This document shows, one piece after another, positions 27,554 through 35,799 of a stretch of DNA of 35,799 bases. This DNA comes from Marinobacterium weihaiense. GTDB taxonomy: Bacteria; Pseudomonadota; Gammaproteobacteria; Pseudomonadales; Balneatricaceae. The notes below the pieces were generated by a model. The model worked only from the letters and a program-made list of their open reading frames with translations. It had not been told where the DNA came from and made no database searches. A program made the position numbers and the translations under genes. Numbering within the stretch: position 1 is the stretch's first letter; the number at the start of each line of letters is the position of its first letter. Location: assembly GCF_019061305.1 (NCBI RefSeq), contig NZ_JAHQZT010000024.1:1-35799 (forward strand). The letters are read 5' to 3'.

Positions 27554-30500
27554 GGAAATCCTCCTCGCCTGCCAGCAGACGGTCCAGTGTGTCGATCAGG
27601 GCGGCATCCGGCCGCTCAATGCAGCAGCCGTGATACTCGGGTTCGTCGATGCCACGCAGAAACAGATACAGGGCTCCGCCGACATGACGTTCGTAGCCGG
27701 CACGCGGATCGGCTGCATAGCCCGGCAGGCGCGCCTTGAGCAGCCGGTGCAGCGCCAGCAGGTAGAGCACGTACTGCACGTCATAGCGCTTTTCCAGCAC
27801 GGCGTCCTGCATCGCCTCGCGGCTATAATGGCTGTTGTCAGGCCCCAGCCAGTTGGACTTGTAGTCCGCTACCCAGTAACGCCCCTCATGCACGAACACC
27901 AGATCGATGAAGCCCTTGAGCATCCCGCCCAGCATCTGCGGCGCCAGCGCCGGCCGCGGCTGTCCCGGCAGCACCTGTTGCCGGATCAACCGATCCAACC
28001 GGCTGACCGGCACGTCAGCCACGGCAAACCAGAACTCCACCTCCGGCTGACAGTGCTGCAGGTCGGCCAGCGCCAGCGGACGCTCGGCCAGCGGCAGTAC
28101 CAGCGGCGTCGTCAGCAGCTGCACCAGCCAGGCATCCAGCACCGACAGCCAGGGCTGCCATTCACGGCGCTGGCAGCGCGGTGCCAGATAGGCCTGGCGG
28201 GCAGGCGCATCCGTGGCCGCACGGGCAAAGCCCTGCTCGGCCGCCCATTCCAGCATGCTGTGCAGAAACACCCCCGCCTGGGGGCCTTTCCAGAAGTGGT
28301 GGGGATCGTAGGCAAACTCGACCACGGCCGCCGCCACCTTCGGCTCGTCGCGGCTCTCGCGTGCGGTCTCATCCCGAGCCGTATCCGCCGCCTCGGCCGT
28401 CGCTTCCACCTCCGGCGCTACTCGCCCCTGCAGCTGGCTGATGGCACTGTAACTGGCGATCCACCAGCGCTCGCGCGCCACCGGCTGCAGACACTGTCGG
28501 GCCGGATGCAGGCCCTGCTCGTTCGTCACGGCTGCCAGGCGCTCGGTGCTGACCGATGGCGGCGCCGTGACCAGGATCTCGTTGTCCCGGGCCAGTGCCT
28601 GCAGGCGCTCTTCCAGCCGGGCACTGTCGGTCTTCGGTTCGCAGCCCAGCAGCTGGCCAAAGGCACTCTTGTGTACGCTGAGTGAGCGGCCGTGCCGAAT
28701 GGCGGCCACGCCAAGCCAGCAGGCATGCACCGGCCGGGTCAGGGCCACATACAGCAGGCGCAGGTCCTCCTGCAGACGTTCGGCCTCGGCCGCCGCCTTG
28801 GCGTCGGCATCCTGGCTGTCGAGCTCCAGCACGCTGATGGCGCCGGACTGATAGCGGTAACTGCCGCTGTCGGCGGTGACTTCGCGAAAACTGCAGATGA
28901 ACGGCAGGAATACCAGCGGATACTCCAGGCCCTTGGATTTGTGAATGGTCACCACCTGCACCAGGTCGGCGTCGCTTTCCAGGCGCATGATGTGTTCATC
29001 ACGGCTGTTGCGACTGTCGAGGATCTGCTCCTGCAGGTAGCGAATCAGCGCCAGCTCCCCTTCCAGCTGGGTACTGGCCGTTTGCAACAACTCCGCCAGA
29101 TGCAGCAAGTTGGTCAGCACTCGCTCACCACCGGCATCTTGCAGTAGGCGGGATGGCAGCTCAAATTCGTCCAGGAGATGACGCACCATCGGCAGCACTC
29201 CCTGGCGCTGCCAGATGTCGCGCAGCAGGCGAAAACGCTCCACCTCCTGCTCCCAGTGCTGCTCGTCGCGGTGCAGCCGCTCCAGCGCGCCATAATCCAG
29301 CCCCAGGGTGCCGGTCGCCAGGGCACTCTGCAGGCGACCGCTCTGTTCGGGCTCGGCGCAGGCCCGCAGCCAGCGCCACAAGTCCTGCGCCTCGGCACTG
29401 GCGTACACCGAAGCCTGATCGGACAGGTACACGCTGCGGATGCCACGCTGCTCCAGCGAGGCCCGTACGGTGGCGGCTTCGCTACCACTGCGCACCAGGA
29501 TGGCAATATCACTGGGCTTGAGCGGCGCCAGCGCGCCGTCCGGGGCGCGAAAACCGGCCTGCTGACGGGCTGACAGGCGCAGCAGTCGGCCAATCTCGCT
29601 GGCACAGTGCTCCGCCTGCTGCTGACGGTAATCGCCGATATTGATGCCGTCATCCTCACCGCCGATCAGCCAGTGGGTCAGTGCGGGCGGCGTCTCACCC
29701 TCGACTTCGAACACGTCCTGACGCCCGTTGGCATCCACCGCCGTGAACGGCAGCGGGTTGTCCTCGGCGCGGGCAAAGCGAAAGGCTCCGCCGGGCTGCT
29801 CGGCTTCGGCATAACTGAACAGCCGGTTGACGGCGGCCACCAGCGGTGCGGCGGAGCGGAAGTTGCGCCCCAACGTGTAGTGATGGCCGCGGGTATCCTC
29901 GCGGGCCTGCAGATAGGTATGAATATCGGCGCCGCGAAAGGCATAGATCGCCTGCTTGGGATCACCGATCATCAGCAGGGCCCGGCGCGTGTCCGCCGCA
30001 TGTGCATCGGCATAGATACGGCGGAAGATCCGGTACTGCAGCGGGTCGGTATCCTGAAATTCGTCAATCAGCGCCACCGGGTATTGCTGACGAATGGTGT
30101 CGGCCAGGTGGTCGCCTCCCTCGCCCTGCAGGGCCGTATCCAGCCGGCTGAGCATGTCGTTAAAGCCCAGCGTGGCCGCCCGCTCGCGGGACTGCTCGAA
30201 GCGCCGCTGAATCCAGCCGGCGGCATGTACCTGTACCGGCTGTACTGGTGGCGCCTCCTGCAGGTAATCCACCAGCTGCTGCAACTGCGTAAATACCGGG
30301 TGATCCGGTGTCTGCCCCTGCTTGGCCTTAGCCGTCTTGGCGGTCAGCTTGGCAGCACCAAAGTGGGCCAGCCGGTCTGCCGACAGCGCCTCCCCCGCCG
30401 CCCAGGCGGCCATTTCCGCCAGCTTATCCGGCAGGGACGCGGGGCGGTAGCTCTGATTGTTGAGTACCTTGGTTTCGATGGCACGGCTCAGCATGGCCTC

Positions 30501-31292
30501 GATATCGGCCTGCTCGGCGGCCCAAAGCGCACGTGCCTGCTGTTCCAGGCGCCGCTTGTGCGGCAGCCAAGCCTGCAGACAGGCGGCATAGTCGGCCGGA
30601 GACTGGGGCGTCGAGACCGGCTGTCCTTGATAACGCACTTCCTGCTCGCCGGGCTGCAGCAGGGGACGAACGCTCTGCAGCAGACTGTCCGGGTCCGCCG
30701 CCAGTTCGCTCAGCGCCTCGGCCGCTTCGCTCGACAGCGCATAGCACCAGCTGCGCCAGTAATCACGTGCCATTTCCGCCAGCAGTTCGCTGTCATCCTG
30801 TTCCAGCTGCTGGTGAAACAGGCTGCCGGTGTCGAAGGCGTGCTGGGTCAGCATACGCTGGCTCCAGCTGTGAATGGTGTACACCGCCGCCTCGTCCATC
30901 CATTCGGCGGCCTGTTCCAGCTGGCGCGCCCCCCGCGACCGGGCATCAGGGTCGGCATAGTCCGGTGCCTCCAGCAACTGCTGCAGGAAGGGGTCGGGCC
31001 GGGCATTGCCGCGGAAGACCTGTGCCGCTTCCGCCAGACGCCGCCGGATGCGGTCACGCAGTTCACGGGTGGCGGCATTGGTAAAGGTGACCACCAGAAT
31101 TTCGGGCGGCAACAGGGCCCGGCCGAACCCGGCTGCCTCGCCGCCATGTCCCAAGACCAGGCGCACATACAGCGCGGCAATGGTAAAGGTCTTGCCGGTA
31201 CCGGCACTGGCTTCAATCAGGCGCTGCCCCTGCAACGGAAAGGTCAGCGGATCCAGCGCCTGCGGGCCATCGACAATAGGGGATGTGTTCAT
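27537..31292 (-). CDS. recB: Exodeoxyribonuclease V subunit RecB
   Basis: RecB is the 3'-5' helicase and sole nuclease of RecBCD. The 1251 residues start with an SF1 helicase (Walker A EASAGTGKTFT, residues 27-37; ALIDEFQDTDPLQYRIF; GDPKQAIYAFRGAD). VVTIHKSKGLEYPLVFLPF follows, and the protein ends with the nuclease domain, where GFIDLVFVHEGRYWVADYKSNWLG (about residues 1120-1145) supplies the D-DxK site. All catalytic residues are present. It overlaps recC by 4 nt (ATGA) and recD by 17 nt. Confidence 0.97.
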   Translation of the reverse strand: MNTSPIVDGPQALDPLTFPLQGQRLIEASAGTGKTFTIAALYVRLVLGHGGEAAGFGRALLPPEILVVTFTNAATRELRDRIRRRLAEAAQVFRGNARPDPFLQQLLEAPDYADPDARSRGARQLEQAAEWMDEAAVYTIHSWSQRMLTQHAFDTGSLFHQQLEQDDSELLAEMARDYWRSWCYALSSEAAEALSELAADPDSLLQSVRPLLQPGEQEVRYQGQPVSTPQSPADYAACLQAWLPHKRRLEQQARALWAAEQADIEAMLSRAIETKVLNNQSYRPASLPDKLAEMAAWAAGEALSADRLAHFGAAKLTAKTAKAKQGQTPDHPVFTQLQQLVDYLQEAPPVQPVQVHAAGWIQRRFEQSRERAATLGFNDMLSRLDTALQGEGGDHLADTIRQQYPVALIDEFQDTDPLQYRIFRRIYADAHAADTRRALLMIGDPKQAIYAFRGADIHTYLQAREDTRGHHYTLGRNFRSAAPLVAAVNRLFSYAEAEQPGGAFRFARAEDNPLPFTAVDANGRQDVFEVEGETPPALTHWLIGGEDDGINIGDYRQQQAEHCASEIGRLLRLSARQQAGFRAPDGALAPLKPSDIAILVRSGSEAATVRASLEQRGIRSVYLSDQASVYASAEAQDLWRWLRACAEPEQSGRLQSALATGTLGLDYGALERLHRDEQHWEQEVERFRLLRDIWQRQGVLPMVRHLLDEFELPSRLLQDAGGERVLTNLLHLAELLQTASTQLEGELALIRYLQEQILDSRNSRDEHIMRLESDADLVQVVTIHKSKGLEYPLVFLPFICSFREVTADSGSYRYQSGAISVLELDSQDADAKAAAEAERLQEDLRLLYVALTRPVHACWLGVAAIRHGRSLSVHKSAFGQLLGCEPKTDSARLEERLQALARDNEILVTAPPSVSTERLAAVTNEQGLHPARQCLQPVARERWWIASYSAISQLQGRVAPEVEATAEAADTARDETARESRDEPKVAAAVVEFAYDPHHFWKGPQAGVFLHSMLEWAAEQGFARAATDAPARQAYLAPRCQRREWQPWLSVLDAWLVQLLTTPLVLPLAERPLALADLQHCQPEVEFWFAVADVPVSRLDRLIRQQVLPGQPRPALAPQMLGGMLKGFIDLVFVHEGRYWVADYKSNWLGPDNSHYSREAMQDAVLEKRYDVQYVLYLLALHRLLKARLPGYAADPRAGYERHVGGALYLFLRGIDEPEYHGCCIERPDAALIDTLDRLLAGEEDFHERAD

Positions 31293-34200
31293 GCGTCTCC
31301 TCCCTGAAGCAGTTCGCCCTGATCAATCAGGGGCTGATACAGTGCCTGTGCCCAGTCCTCCAGCCCTGCGTTCAGCAAGGCGTCAAAGTCGGGCCAGGCC
31401 CGTTGCAGGCAGGGGTCGGTGCTGCCTTCACCCGGCATGCGAGCGTTGCCTGCATACACCGCGCGGGCGGCGTCAACCGGATCCTTGTCGACCGGCGCCG
31501 TCAACAGTGCCAGGCCGGCCCGACAGGCCAGGGGAGCCGGCGCCTGCAGTGCCGACAGGTAGCGTGCCAGCAGGCCATCCAGCAGAGCCCGGGCCTGGTC
31601 TGCCGGCAGTGGCCGTACCCGTGCGCAGGTATCGGGCCCGACGAGAAAGGTTGTCAGTGAGTACCCACTTGCACTCAGAGCCAGGTGATCGACCCAGGCG
31701 CGGACCAGTCGATGCCAGCGGGGCTGGCCCTTGTCGCTGATCGCCTGGGGCGATGACAGAATCAGGGCGTACTCTTCACCCTCGCGCTGGTGCAGGCCGC
31801 CGACCCAGTCTTCGAGCATCACCGAGTGTTCACCGGCCCGCAGTGTCAGGCCGATCTCCACGGGCGCCTCGCGCGGCTGCCAGTGTGCCTGCAGCTGCTG
31901 CAGATGACGCAAGGTCGAGGCCGCCGGACTGACGATCTCGCGCAGGGCTCGATCGCCATAGGGCCCCAGCGGCAGCTCGCCGGCCCGTCGCCAGCGGGCC
32001 AGCTGCGCCGCCATGCCGGCCTCGTGACTGTCGGCCTTGAGCCCGGCCGCGATCAACTCCGAGCCCAGCCGGAACTGGTCCAGACGATCGAAGCGGAAGG
32101 GCTCGTGCTCAGTCTGCACCTCGTCCAGGGTGTCGAACCAGACATTCAGGCGCTGGTTGAAGAAGGTACGCACCGGGTAGCGCAACAGGCGCTGCAGCAT
32201 CTTCAGCGACAGTGTCTGCGGCACTTCAGGCGCCGCCGACAGCCCGACCGTAGCGGCTGGCGCCGGCTCATGCACCTCTCGCCATTCATGAGCATAGGTA
32301 AACAGCCGCGGATTGTTCTCGAAATAGCGCGGGCTGAACGGCTGCAGCGGATGCTCGGTGGTCAGCGCAGGCAGCAGCGGCCCGCCATCCGCCGTGCACC
32401 AGCCCTGCTCCAGATGATCCCGCAGCTGCGCCACCAGCACCGAGGGCGGCTGTTCGGCGTTGTCTCGCACGCTGCGACCGACCCAGCTGATGTACAGCGC
32501 ATCCCGTGCCGACAACAGGGCTTCCAGGAATAGGTAACGATCATCCTCGCGTCGGGATCGATCGCCCGGGCGATAGCGACCGGCCATAAGGTCAAAGTCC
32601 ATTGGTGGCTGCACTCGGGGATAATCGCCATCATTCATGCCCAGCAGGCAGACCCGCCGGAACGGAATGGCACGCATCGGCATCAGCGTGGAGATGTTGA
32701 CCGCTCCAGCCAGGAAACGCTGGGACAGGCTTTGCTCGTCGATGCCATCCAGCCAGCTGTCCCGCACCACCTCCAGCGGCAAGGGGTCATCCAGTGCCGC
32801 TTCGCTGCAGGCCTCCAGCCACTGCTGCAGCCGCTGGGTCAGGCGCTCCATCAATATCAGGTCCTGATCGCTGACCGGTACTAGGAAGCGCTCCAGCAGT
32901 TCCGCTAGCACCACGCCCCACTCCGGCGCTTTCTTCGGGGTAAGCAAGTGCTCACGCAGGTGCAACAGTGCCATGACCAGCTCAGCCAGAGGCCCCGCCT
33001 GAGCCGCTTCCAGCCCACCCACCTCGGCGTAGGCCTCGATCTCGTCAAAGGTGGCGTCTTCACCCATCAGGTAGCCCAACAGCATGCGCTTGAGCCCGAA
33101 CAGCCAGGTGTTCTGCTCCAGCCCTTCGGGCAGACCCAGTCCGGCGCGTTGGGCGCCATCCAGCCCCCAGCGAATGCCGGAGTCGCGAATCCAGTGCTGT
33201 AACCGGGGCAGGTCCGCCTCGTCCATGCCGAAACGTTCGCGTACCGCCGGCACTTCCAGCAGATCGAACAGCTGGCTGGTACCGAAGCGTTCCTGTGGCA
33301 GCAACAACAGCAGCTCAAGGGCAATCAGCAAGGGCGCCTGGCCACGGTTCTGCTGATCATTGAGGGTAAAGGGAATGAAGCGAGGGTCACGGCGCGACAG
33401 GCGGCCGAACACGGCACGGATATGGGGAGCATACTGGTTCACATCCGGCACCATGACCATGATGTCACGCGGTCGCAGTGTGGTGTCATCCTGCAACCAC
33501 TGCAGCAACTGATCGTGCAGTATTTCGACTTCACGTTGGCGGCTGTGGGCGACACTGAACAAAAGTGAGTGATCACTTTCACTCAATAGCCTGGCGCTGC
33601 AGGGCAGCGGTTCCAGCTCCAGAATGTCCTGCTGGATCTGCTGCAGCATAGGCAATCCGGTCGACTCCGCCGTCGGTTCGTCAAACAGGTCGATGCGCTC
33701 AAACCAGCTGCGGTATTCCGCGGTTTCGTCAAACTGGTCCAGCAGACGAATATAGTCACGCCCCTGCTTGCCCCAGGCTGCCAGCAGCGGCTGGGCATGC
33801 AGATGCAGATCCGCATCGCTGACCTCGGTCGGCATGCCGGGCTTGAGCACCTGGCGCCGGCGACTGCTGCGCAGCAGCTCCTTGCCGTCAATGATGTCGG
33901 CCCAATAATGGCGACAGGGGTTGTGGACGCACAGAATCACCTGCGTGTGACGGGCCATGGCGGCCAGGGCCTCGATGAACTGCTGCGGCAGTGCCGAGAT
34001 GCCGAAAATGATGATTCGCCTGGGCAATGCCGTCGGGCGCGACCGCAGAGCCGAGCAGGCCTGCAGAAACTGCTGGTGCAGATCGGCACGACTGAGCCCG
34101 CGTTCGGCGTCGGACAGGTCGGCACGAATGGCACGCCACAGCAACGGCTGCCAGCGCTGATCCTCCGGCAGTGGCTGTGGCTGGCCCTGTGCATCCAGCA

Positions 34201-34726
34201 AATAATCGTCCCCGCGGGCCCAAGCCTGCAGCCAGTCGGCCCGGTACACCTGGTACTGATCGAACAGGTCGGCCAGGCGCTCGGCCAGCTGGTAGGCCTT
34301 GCGCTCGGTGCGATCATTCGCCAGAAACTGACGCAGCAGTGCACACTCGGGCTGCTCGATCAGTTGAGGCAGCAGACGCAGCAAACGCCAGCTCAGGCGG
34401 GACTTGTCATAAGGCGAGGTTGGCGGGACGCGCTCCTGCCCCAGTACGGATCGATATGCCTGCCACAAAAACGCCGAGGGCAGCTGAATATCCAGGGCCG
34501 CCGCAATACCACAACCCGGCTGTTCCGGGTCTTCAGGCGAGCGGGCCAGTGCCAGCTGCAGCCACTGGGCGATGCCGTTACTCTGTACCAGAATGGTTTC
34601 GTTCTCCAGCACCCCCAGCGGATGCTGCTGCATCCAGTACACCAACACCTCGCGCAGTGATTCCAGCCGGTTGCCGTGGATAATAGCTAGCCCGTTGGGC
34701 AACGCCCCTGTACCCTGTTCTGTCAC
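31289..34726 (-). CDS. recC: Exodeoxyribonuclease V subunit RecC
   Basis: RecC holds RecB and RecD together and recognises Chi. The 1145 residues start LAIIHGNRLESLREVLVYWMQQHPLGVLENETILVQSNGIAQWL, characteristic of the family. Later come NISTLMPMRAIPFRRVCLLGMNDGDYPR and the C-terminal inactive-nuclease region. The start is GTG with GGGGAG 7 nt before it. It is first in the recC-recB-recD operon and divergent from fabI, with 137 bp between. I saw no strong promoter in that gap. Confidence 0.96.
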   Translation of the reverse strand: MTEQGTGALPNGLAIIHGNRLESLREVLVYWMQQHPLGVLENETILVQSNGIAQWLQLALARSPEDPEQPGCGIAAALDIQLPSAFLWQAYRSVLGQERVPPTSPYDKSRLSWRLLRLLPQLIEQPECALLRQFLANDRTERKAYQLAERLADLFDQYQVYRADWLQAWARGDDYLLDAQGQPQPLPEDQRWQPLLWRAIRADLSDAERGLSRADLHQQFLQACSALRSRPTALPRRIIIFGISALPQQFIEALAAMARHTQVILCVHNPCRHYWADIIDGKELLRSSRRRQVLKPGMPTEVSDADLHLHAQPLLAAWGKQGRDYIRLLDQFDETAEYRSWFERIDLFDEPTAESTGLPMLQQIQQDILELEPLPCSARLLSESDHSLLFSVAHSRQREVEILHDQLLQWLQDDTTLRPRDIMVMVPDVNQYAPHIRAVFGRLSRRDPRFIPFTLNDQQNRGQAPLLIALELLLLLPQERFGTSQLFDLLEVPAVRERFGMDEADLPRLQHWIRDSGIRWGLDGAQRAGLGLPEGLEQNTWLFGLKRMLLGYLMGEDATFDEIEAYAEVGGLEAAQAGPLAELVMALLHLREHLLTPKKAPEWGVVLAELLERFLVPVSDQDLILMERLTQRLQQWLEACSEAALDDPLPLEVVRDSWLDGIDEQSLSQRFLAGAVNISTLMPMRAIPFRRVCLLGMNDGDYPRVQPPMDFDLMAGRYRPGDRSRREDDRYLFLEALLSARDALYISWVGRSVRDNAEQPPSVLVAQLRDHLEQGWCTADGGPLLPALTTEHPLQPFSPRYFENNPRLFTYAHEWREVHEPAPAATVGLSAAPEVPQTLSLKMLQRLLRYPVRTFFNQRLNVWFDTLDEVQTEHEPFRFDRLDQFRLGSELIAAGLKADSHEAGMAAQLARWRRAGELPLGPYGDRALREIVSPAASTLRHLQQLQAHWQPREAPVEIGLTLRAGEHSVMLEDWVGGLHQREGEEYALILSSPQAISDKGQPRWHRLVRAWVDHLALSASGYSLTTFLVGPDTCARVRPLPADQARALLDGLLARYLSALQAPAPLACRAGLALLTAPVDKDPVDAARAVYAGNARMPGEGSTDPCLQRAWPDFDALLNAGLEDWAQALYQPLIDQGELLQGGDA

Positions 34727-34863
34727 TTCATTGCTCCCCTGCCCTGTCTGCTGGCAAGCATACTATTGGTGCCCACGGATTGCATGAGTACGCGCAAGCC
34801 ACTTCATCCTGCTGTCACCTGCCGGGGATAACATCCACTGAAACACGAATCGGAGAACTGTCC

Positions 34864-35628
34864 ATGCTCGACCTGACAGGCAAGAAAGGGCTGGTGTTCG
34901 GCGTTGCCAATGACAACAGCATCGCGTTCGGCTGCGCATCGGCACTGCGAGAGCAGGGCGCGGAGCTGGCGTTGACCTATCTGAACGAAAAGGCACGGCC
35001 TCACGTGGAACCCTTGGCCGAACGTCTGGGGGCCGCACTTTTGTTGCCGTGCAATGTGGCCAATTCAGGCGAACTGGGGCAGGTCTTCGAACAGGCTGGA
35101 ACACTCTGGGGAAAGCTGGACTTTGTCATTCATTCCATCGCCTGGTCACCACTCGATGACCTGCATGGTGCGCTGGTGGACTCATCAGCGGACGGGTTTG
35201 CGCAAGCCATGGATGTCTCCTGCCACTCGTTTATCCGCATGGCACGCCTTGCACGTCCCTGGATGAAACAGGGTGGAACGCTATTAACCATGAGCTATCA
35301 GGGCGCTGAGCGGGTCGTCGAACACTATAATCTGATGGGGCCGGTCAAGGCCGCTCTGGAATGCTCGGTACGCTACCTGGCTGCCGAACTGGGGCCGGAA
35401 CAGATTCGCGTACATGCGCTTTCACCAGGTCCCATGCCGACACGGGCAGCAAGCGGAATCACGGATTTCAATCAGCTGATGGCCGAGGCAGAGCGGCAGG
35501 CACCACTGCGGCACCTGGGTACCCCCGAAGATGTGGGTCACCTGGCCGCGTTTCTGATCAGTGATCGGGCGCGCAACCTCACGGGCAGCCTGATTCATGT
35601 TGATGCCGGCCAGCATGTCCTGGCATAA
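34864..35628 (+). CDS. fabI: Enoyl-[acyl-carrier-protein] reductase FabI
   Basis: FabI performs the last step of each fatty-acid elongation cycle, reducing enoyl-ACP with NADH. The 254-residue short-chain dehydrogenase has the variant cofactor loop GVANDNSIAFGCA (about residues 13-25) and the FabI active site, with two tyrosines and a lysine in SYQGAERVVEHYNLMGPVKAALE (Tyr-x6-Lys). The start is set by GGAG 8 nt upstream of the ATG at 34864. It is transcribed alone, toward the converging rRNA operon. Confidence 0.93.
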   Translation: MLDLTGKKGLVFGVANDNSIAFGCASALREQGAELALTYLNEKARPHVEPLAERLGAALLLPCNVANSGELGQVFEQAGTLWGKLDFVIHSIAWSPLDDLHGALVDSSADGFAQAMDVSCHSFIRMARLARPWMKQGGTLLTMSYQGAERVVEHYNLMGPVKAALECSVRYLAAELGPEQIRVHALSPGPMPTRAASGITDFNQLMAEAERQAPLRHLGTPEDVGHLAAFLISDRARNLTGSLIHVDAGQHVLA

Positions 35629-35723
35629 GGCGCAATGACAAGGCCCCGGCAAGGATTGCAGAGGGGCCCTCGGACGTAGCCGTGTGCAGCGGTCGTATTG
35701 CCGTGGGCCCCGGCCCCAAACGC

Positions 35724-35755
35724 AAAAACCCCGATCTCAACGAGACCGGGGTTTT
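35724..35755. terminator. Bidirectional rho-independent terminator (rRNA operon / fabI)
   Basis: CCCCG-A-TCTC and GAGA-C-CGGGG pair around a 3-nt loop. On the minus strand the stem is followed by TTTTT and lies just past the 5S rRNA end, as in rrn terminators. On the plus strand TTTTC follows, so it can also stop fabI transcripts. Confidence 0.85.
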
Positions 35756-35767
35756 CACTGAATAAAT

Positions 35768-35799
35768 GCTTGGCGATGACCTACTCTCACATGGGGAAG
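35768..35799 (-). rRNA. rrf: 5S rRNA, 3' end (partial)
   Basis: The reverse complement of this stretch contains CCCCATGTGAGAGTAGG and ends TCATCGCCAAGC, the conserved 3' end of gammaproteobacterial 5S rRNA and close to that of Pseudomonas. The rest of the gene, and presumably an rRNA operon, continues beyond the right edge. Only about 32 of roughly 116 bases are in view. Confidence 0.85.

Noticed and set aside
29607-31307. 566-codon plus-strand ORF opposite recB
   Set aside because: It is a GC-rich antisense shadow of recB, which has full motif support.
35642-35668. GGCCCC/GGGGCC inverted repeat after fabI as a terminator
   Set aside because: Loop is 15 nt and no T-run follows; the hairpin at 35724-35755 is the convincing terminator.

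Overview
The window looks like a GC-rich gammaproteobacterial chromosome, of the Pseudomonadales/Oceanospirillales kind. Support comes from the gene content (RecBCD, a FabI-type enoyl-ACP reductase, PxpABC, cytochrome c4-like proteins, a DUF5610-type protein) and from a Pseudomonas-like 5S rRNA 3' end at the right edge. I could not name a genus from sequence alone.

Layout. 1-10160 is a complete type I-C CRISPR-Cas locus read leftward: cas3, then cas5c-cas8c-cas7-cas4-cas1-cas2 in a tightly overlapping operon, a leader of 186 bp, and an array with 32 repeats in view that runs off the left edge. 10214-11634 holds a NERD-domain nuclease-like gene and an HNH endonuclease gene, same strand as the cas genes. 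11762-17211 is housekeeping and metabolism: a DUF5610-type protein, the 5-oxoprolinase operon pxpABC, and a methionine aminotransferase/omega-amidase pair. 17305-22768 is a rightward set: a 32-residue membrane peptide, a TonB-dependent receptor, a periplasmic binding protein and a hybrid histidine kinase, the last three overlapping by 4 nt. 22769-25404 has two small membrane-anchored proteins and a two-cytochrome operon resembling thiosulfate dehydrogenase TsdB-TsdA. 25502-34726 is recC-recB-recD. 34864-35628 is fabI, followed by a terminator and the 3' end of a 5S rRNA gene on the minus strand.

The most interesting region is the 355-bp gap between cas3 and cas5c (7568-7922). It contains, in crRNA sense, (i) a promoter overlapping the cas3 stop codon, (ii) a 62-residue membrane-protein ORF with a good ribosome-binding site, (iii) a degenerate CRISPR repeat end (13 of 14 bases identical to the array repeat's 3' end) that supplies the ORF's stop codon, (iv) a spacer-like segment, and (v) a strong hairpin in the place of a second repeat, just before the cas5c ribosome-binding site. 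The first 19 nt of the spacer-like segment match 16 of 19 bases of a site that lies directly behind a TTC motif (the type I-C PAM) and covers the promoter's -10 box 250 bp upstream. This is the architecture of a crRNA-like repressor RNA (the CreR or CreA class). Cascade would be guided to the promoter of its own operon and of the small membrane ORF, giving either cas autoregulation or a CRISPR-guarded toxin-antitoxin (CreTA-like) module. The leader also carries a near-consensus boxA antitermination signal before the array.
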